A stretch of DNA of 36,661 nucleotides from Cytobacillus oceanisediminis (GTDB lineage: Bacteria; Bacillota; Bacilli; Bacillales; Cytobacillaceae): the NCBI RefSeq assembly GCF_007830235.1, contig NZ_VLKI01000006.1, forward strand, positions 1 through 36,661. Direction: 5' to 3'. The first letter of the stretch is position 1; each line of letters starts with the position of its first letter. Below are positions 33,874 through 36,661 of this stretch, in pieces. The position numbers and the translations under genes were made by a program. Under the pieces are notes generated by a model. That model saw only the letters and a list, made by a program, of their open reading frames with translations, had not been told where the DNA came from and did not search any database.

Positions 33874-34143
33874 GAGACCTTCCGGATCCTCACCCGAATC
33901 GCCTTTTTTTAAAATAAGCCTAGCAATCCAGGAACGAATGGGATTGTTGGTAAATCGGCAAGGAATTGTTAATAAATAATCATAACAGTGATCACTTGAA
34001 TCGCTTTGAATATTCCGTGAACTGATATATCTGCAATCCAAATTCCATATCAAAAATACTTTTAAGGTGATGCTGATTAGGTAGCTTAAGTAGATTGTAT
34101 ATTCAGCAGAGATATATGATGATTCGAATAAAATGTCAAAAAT
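33862..34143 (-). CDS. MifM-like arrest leader peptide upstream of yidC2
   Basis: A 93-codon frame from an ATT at 34143 to TAA at 33864-33862. GAGGTG lies seven bases before the ATT, the correct spacing; no ATG, GTG or better start exists in frame, and the TTG at 34053 has no ribosome site. The peptide begins FDILFESS, has one membrane segment (AEYTIYLSYLISITLKVFLI, residues 13-32), and ends PIRSWIARLILKKGDSGEDP plus EGLSPI. From memory, B. subtilis MifM is 95 residues with one N-terminal membrane segment and an arrest region RITTWIRKVF followed by an acidic DEEDAGS; order, size and spacing agree. MifM stalls the ribosome when YidC activity is low and thereby opens the yidC2 ribosome site. 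The function here is inferred. Confidence 0.7.
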   Translation of the reverse strand: MFDILFESSYISAEYTIYLSYLISITLKVFLIWNLDCRYISSRNIQSDSSDHCYDYLLTIPCRFTNNPIRSWIARLILKKGDSGEDPEGLSPI

Positions 34144-34177
34144 GAGTGTTCACCTCTCTAGGCAAGCCAATTAGTTA

Positions 34178-34206
34178 AGTATAATTCAATTAATACCATT
34201 AGACAA
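34178..34206 (-). promoter_or_regulatory. Sigma-A promoter of the leader-yidC2 transcript
   Basis: On the minus strand TTGTCT (34206-34201), a 17-base spacer, TATACT (34183-34178). The start would be near 34171, about 28 bases before the ATT start of the leader frame and just upstream of its GAGGTG. No other clear feature is seen from 34207 to 34360, apart from a TATAAT at 34271-34276 that may belong to the plus-strand gene. Confidence 0.75.
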
Positions 34207-34376
34207 TTATATCTCCTACATTCATCTGTATAACATGCTGTTTGTCCATTCTAATCTAATCACCTAGGAATATAATGATAAAAATGGATGTGTAATTCAT
34301 GCAGCATTATGGTACACTCTATCAGGAAGCCTTTTATGACATACATATTACTTGATTAAATGAATGGTGGGGTAAT

Positions 34377-35312
34377 TTGTCTTTCCTAAAACAAAAAACA
34401 TTCCTATCGTTGGCCAAATTCCTTGTACCCATTTTAATATTATTTCTAATAAGCTTTGAAGCGAAAGGCATATTTGATGATTTTAATTGGGCCTTGCTTG
34501 AGCTTTATTTTGATCGCCTTTCACCTGAAAACATCTTTTTTATTATTGTTCTTGGGCTCATAGCTCTTTTTCCTATGTATTTTTACGATGAGATTCTGCA
34601 AAGGCTTTTCCGCATAAGAGTCCCGAAAAAGAAGCTCCTTTTTTATTCGTTATCAGCAAATGCTTTTTCAAATTTAATCGGTTTTGGCGGTGTTGCAGGA
34701 GCAACCTTAAGATCATATTTTTATAAAAATCATTTATCGGGAGAGATTCCGTATATTAAAATAATTGCCAAGCTATCACTTTTTTATCTGACAGGATTAT
34801 CCTTTCTGTCATGGATGATCATTTTTTCAGATTTACATTTATATGAAGATGTCAAACTTATAAAAATTGCCGTGTGGGCTATTGCCGCCTATACACCTCT
34901 ATTACTGGGCATTTATTTTTTCCGGAAATCCTTCTGGAACCTAAAGCATATAAAAAAGGGATATATAGCGGAGCTAATAGTTGTCTCATTATTTGAATGG
35001 TTCTTTATCATTATCTGTATATGGGGAATTGCTAAAGTTTTGGAAGTTTCCATTCCGTTCTTGGTAATCTTTCCGATTGTGATTATTTCATCGTGCGCTG
35101 GGATTGCCAGTATGATACCTGGAGGCATAGGGTCATTTGATTTTGTTTTTTTAATAGGACTTGAATCACAAGGAATCCCTACAGAATTAGGCCTCTTAAT
35201 CTTAATGTTTTACCGTCTAAGCTATTATATCGTTCCAGTTTTACTCGGTACTCCTTTTGTTATGAACCAAATTTGGAATAATGGAAATGCAAGAAATGCT
35301 TTCAAAACTTAA
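34377..35312 (+). CDS. Lysylphosphatidylglycerol synthase transmembrane (flippase-like) protein
   Basis: A 311-residue integral membrane protein of the UPF0104/MprF-N type with about eight to nine helices. Signatures are SANAFSNLIGFGGVAGATLRSYFY near residue 105, the helix pair around GLSFLSWMIIF, and the C-terminal MIPGGIGSFDFVFLIGL. In MprF this membrane part flips lysyl- or alanyl-phosphatidylglycerol and is fused to an aminoacyl transferase domain; here the transferase domain is missing and the protein ends soon after the last helix. The start is a TTG at 34377, four bases after a GGTGGGG site, somewhat close. It may flip another lipid. No partner transferase lies nearby. Confidence 0.82.
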   Translation: MSFLKQKTFLSLAKFLVPILILFLISFEAKGIFDDFNWALLELYFDRLSPENIFFIIVLGLIALFPMYFYDEILQRLFRIRVPKKKLLFYSLSANAFSNLIGFGGVAGATLRSYFYKNHLSGEIPYIKIIAKLSLFYLTGLSFLSWMIIFSDLHLYEDVKLIKIAVWAIAAYTPLLLGIYFFRKSFWNLKHIKKGYIAELIVVSLFEWFFIIICIWGIAKVLEVSIPFLVIFPIVIISSCAGIASMIPGGIGSFDFVFLIGLESQGIPTELGLLILMFYRLSYYIVPVLLGTPFVMNQIWNNGNARNAFKT

Positions 35313-35315
35313 ATT

Positions 35316-35347
35316 GAAAAGAGCCTTTTTAATGGGGCTCTTTTTTT
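35316..35347. terminator. Terminator between flippase and glycosidase-like genes
   Basis: AAAGAGCC (35318-35325) pairs with GGCTCTTT (35336-35343), continuing into seven T on the plus strand; the A-rich lead makes it usable on the minus strand too. Confidence 0.85.
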
Positions 35348-35369
35348 AATAGTCAATTTATATTTTAAT

Positions 35370-36458
35370 TCACCAGAAAACTTCCTCCGTAATTTCGCCA
35401 TTAAACAAATTCGTATCAATGTTGCAAGCTTGCGCATCAATTCCGTATTGCCAGCCGGCAATCAAAGCATTTTCAGGAGCTTGGGGCTTATATCCAGGTG
35501 CCTGCTTTTCAGTTGTAATGCCAACATTGGGTGCTGCAGTCCATACATACGTGTTTTCAAGAAGAGCAGAATTGCCGTTTCCAGCTTCCTCAAAAGCTTG
35601 GGTAAGGGCACGCTCCTGATCAAAAATTCCATATATGCCTGAACGATATGGTGAATCTTCCATTACTTGAAACCAGCCTTCAATAAATGCAGAATCAACG
35701 GGATAGCTGGGTTCAATGTCGGCAAAAATGGCTACCCCCTCTGGGATGCCCAATTCCTCCGCAAGCTTAATGGCGGCTTTCGCTTCGTTCTGTCCATTTT
35801 CTAGCCCTGCCGCAATACTAAATCGATTCCAGATGACAAGGATTTTTATATCATTGGAATGGAGCAGTTCCGCTTCTTCCGGGGTGATACCGGCTGAAAC
35901 ACCTTCTTTTTCACCCAAATATCGGCCCCAAACTTTAGGGCTTCCAAAATTTTCGCGTACACAGGAAAGCAAGCCGCTTGTGGTGAGACTCGCGGAGTCT
36001 ACACCCCAAACGACTTCATCTTCATCCGTTTGGCCATCCTGGTCATCCTGGTTTCCGCCATCATTGCCATTATTATTGCCGTCATTATCGCTGTTCTCAT
36101 TGTCGTCACCATTATTACCTGAACTGGAATCTTGGCTGTCAGCTTTATTCTTTATTTTATTTGTTACGTTCACATCGACATTGACTTCTATTTCATTTGA
36201 AACATTGTTGTCAATTATGCTATTGTTCCCGTTGTTTAAATCATTATCGATTGAATTGTTTACATTTGCTTTATTGCCTTTAATATTATTTTTAACATTA
36301 TTGGTGATATCACTGTCACTATTTATCTCCCCGCCATCAGGTTTCTGATGGGTATTTGGTTCTGCATTCTTGGAATCAATGAGGGAGAAGGTAAATATCG
36401 ATATCATAACAGCAAAAAAAGCAGTTACGATAAAAGGCAAAAGTCCCCGTCTGTCCAT
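35370..36458 (-). CDS. Anchored DUF1906 glycoside-hydrolase-like protein with Asn/Asp-rich linker
   Basis: A 362-residue exported protein. Residues 1-28 form an N-terminal membrane anchor (RRGLLPFIVTAFFAVMISIF). Residues about 30-145 are low complexity, rich in Asn, Asp, Gly and Ser (for example NNGNDGGNQDDQDG), and would act as a wall-spanning spacer. Residues about 148-362 match the DUF1906/Rv2525c-like TIM barrel related to GH25 lysozymes: VVWGVDSASLTT, KVWGRYLG, IKILVIWNRF, the acidic pair in IFADIEPSYP, SGIYGIF, and AGWQYGIDAQACNIDTNLF. The Asp and Glu of DIE are the likely catalytic residues. It may trim peptidoglycan or spore cortex. The ATG at 36458 has AAGGAGGG nine bases upstream. 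Confidence 0.85.
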   Translation of the reverse strand: MDRRGLLPFIVTAFFAVMISIFTFSLIDSKNAEPNTHQKPDGGEINSDSDITNNVKNNIKGNKANVNNSIDNDLNNGNNSIIDNNVSNEIEVNVDVNVTNKIKNKADSQDSSSGNNGDDNENSDNDGNNNGNDGGNQDDQDGQTDEDEVVWGVDSASLTTSGLLSCVRENFGSPKVWGRYLGEKEGVSAGITPEEAELLHSNDIKILVIWNRFSIAAGLENGQNEAKAAIKLAEELGIPEGVAIFADIEPSYPVDSAFIEGWFQVMEDSPYRSGIYGIFDQERALTQAFEEAGNGNSALLENTYVWTAAPNVGITTEKQAPGYKPQAPENALIAGWQYGIDAQACNIDTNLFNGEITEEVFW

Positions 36459-36510
36459 ATCTAACAGCCCTCCTTGTCAGTTCATGACATCCTATGCAGA
36501 AAGGAGGGCG

Positions 36511-36594
36511 GTGGTGATAGGACTAGCAAGGGCCAGGAAGGAACCTGCTACTCTGCTTAATAGGAAGGGGGATGTCGATAAAGATACCGATTAA
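36511..36594 (+). CDS. Possible very small basic protein
   Basis: A 27-codon frame starting with two GTG codons (36511, 36514) behind AAGGAGG (36501-36507) and encoding VIGLARARKEPATLLNRKGD followed by an acidic end. It diverges from the glycosidase-like gene. The ribosome site is good, but the frame is too short to judge. Confidence 0.25.
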   Translation: MVIGLARARKEPATLLNRKGDVDKDTD

Positions 36595-36661
36595 CTACCA
36601 TTTTCCTTCGGGAAGAAGCCTTTTCGTCGTTAATCATCCCGATTAACTACCATTCTCCTTT
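36587..36661. repeat. Direct repeat at the right edge
   Basis: CCGATTAACTACCATT occurs at 36587-36602 and again at 36639-36654, each followed by a TCCTT-type tail. The spacing is 52 bases, and the window ends inside the second copy, so further copies may follow. Confidence 0.6.

Noticed and set aside
35716..36348. 210-codon plus-strand frame rich in Ser, Leu and Phe
   Set aside because: It is the exact antisense of the glycosidase-like gene; its odd composition comes from the Asn/Asp-rich stalk read backwards, and it has no ribosome site.
1..36661. CRISPR arrays, tRNA or rRNA genes, prophage or conjugative modules, restriction or defence islands
   Set aside because: None seen: no regularly spaced repeats of CRISPR type, no tRNA cloverleaf, and no phage or defence protein motifs in any plausible gene.

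Overview
The window looks like chromosomal DNA from a low-GC, endospore-forming member of the Bacillaceae. It carries an H-type small acid-soluble spore protein, a YhcN/YlaJ spore lipoprotein, an Sda-like checkpoint peptide and DUF3231, plus many homologues of Bacillus subtilis genes (yjbI, ypzJ, yvgN, metI, metC, yitJ, odhA, odhB, yngI-like, yjbQ-like, ykqA, crcB pair, yqjG). Unlike B. subtilis it has a cobalamin-dependent methionine synthase (MetH). I cannot name the genus with confidence; Cytobacillus, Mesobacillus and Neobacillus-like bacilli would fit.

Layout. 1-324: end of an IS3-family insertion sequence. 360-5807: EamA exporter, membrane-anchored beta-propeller protein, DUF3231 protein, small lipoprotein, and a truncated haemoglobin behind an Fnr-like operator. 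5982-6718: two copies of a GC-rich interspersed repeat flanking a zinc-ribbon gene. 6795-11414: aldo/keto reductase and small hypothetical genes, including a two-domain AbrB-like protein, a broken membrane-protein gene, a DUF3889 protein, a GNAT and a HAD hydrolase. 11563-19349: a four-gene methionine operon (metI-metC-yitJ-metH, minus strand) behind a SAM-I riboswitch. 19510-20094: sspH and a small Cys/His protein. 20259-24547: odhAB, with a promoter and cre-like site. 24664-28572: small genes (one Sda-like), VOC protein, YjbQ, an unexplained GC-rich island, and a fatty acyl-CoA ligase. 28627-30984: repeats, YkqA and an IS1182 remnant. 31053-32755: DUF6501, yhcN and a crcB pair. 32864-34206: a repeat copy and a yidC2 gene with its leader. 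34377-36661: flippase-like protein, glycoside-hydrolase-like protein, and a direct repeat at the edge.

The most interesting system is at 33047-34206. A second YidC insertase gene is preceded by a 93-codon frame with one membrane segment and a C-terminal tail resembling the arrest region of B. subtilis MifM. A hairpin pairs the yidC2 ribosome binding site with the last codons of that frame, and a good sigma-A promoter lies just upstream. This is the expected layout of a translation-arrest sensor controlling YidC2, here with an apparent AUU start.

Other points of note are an Fnr-type palindrome centred at -41.5 of the globin promoter, a five-copy repeat family with a longer shared head, an IS1182 stub between twin terminators, and a two-lesion pseudogene. 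Only sequence reading was possible; family names come from recognised motifs, not database searches.
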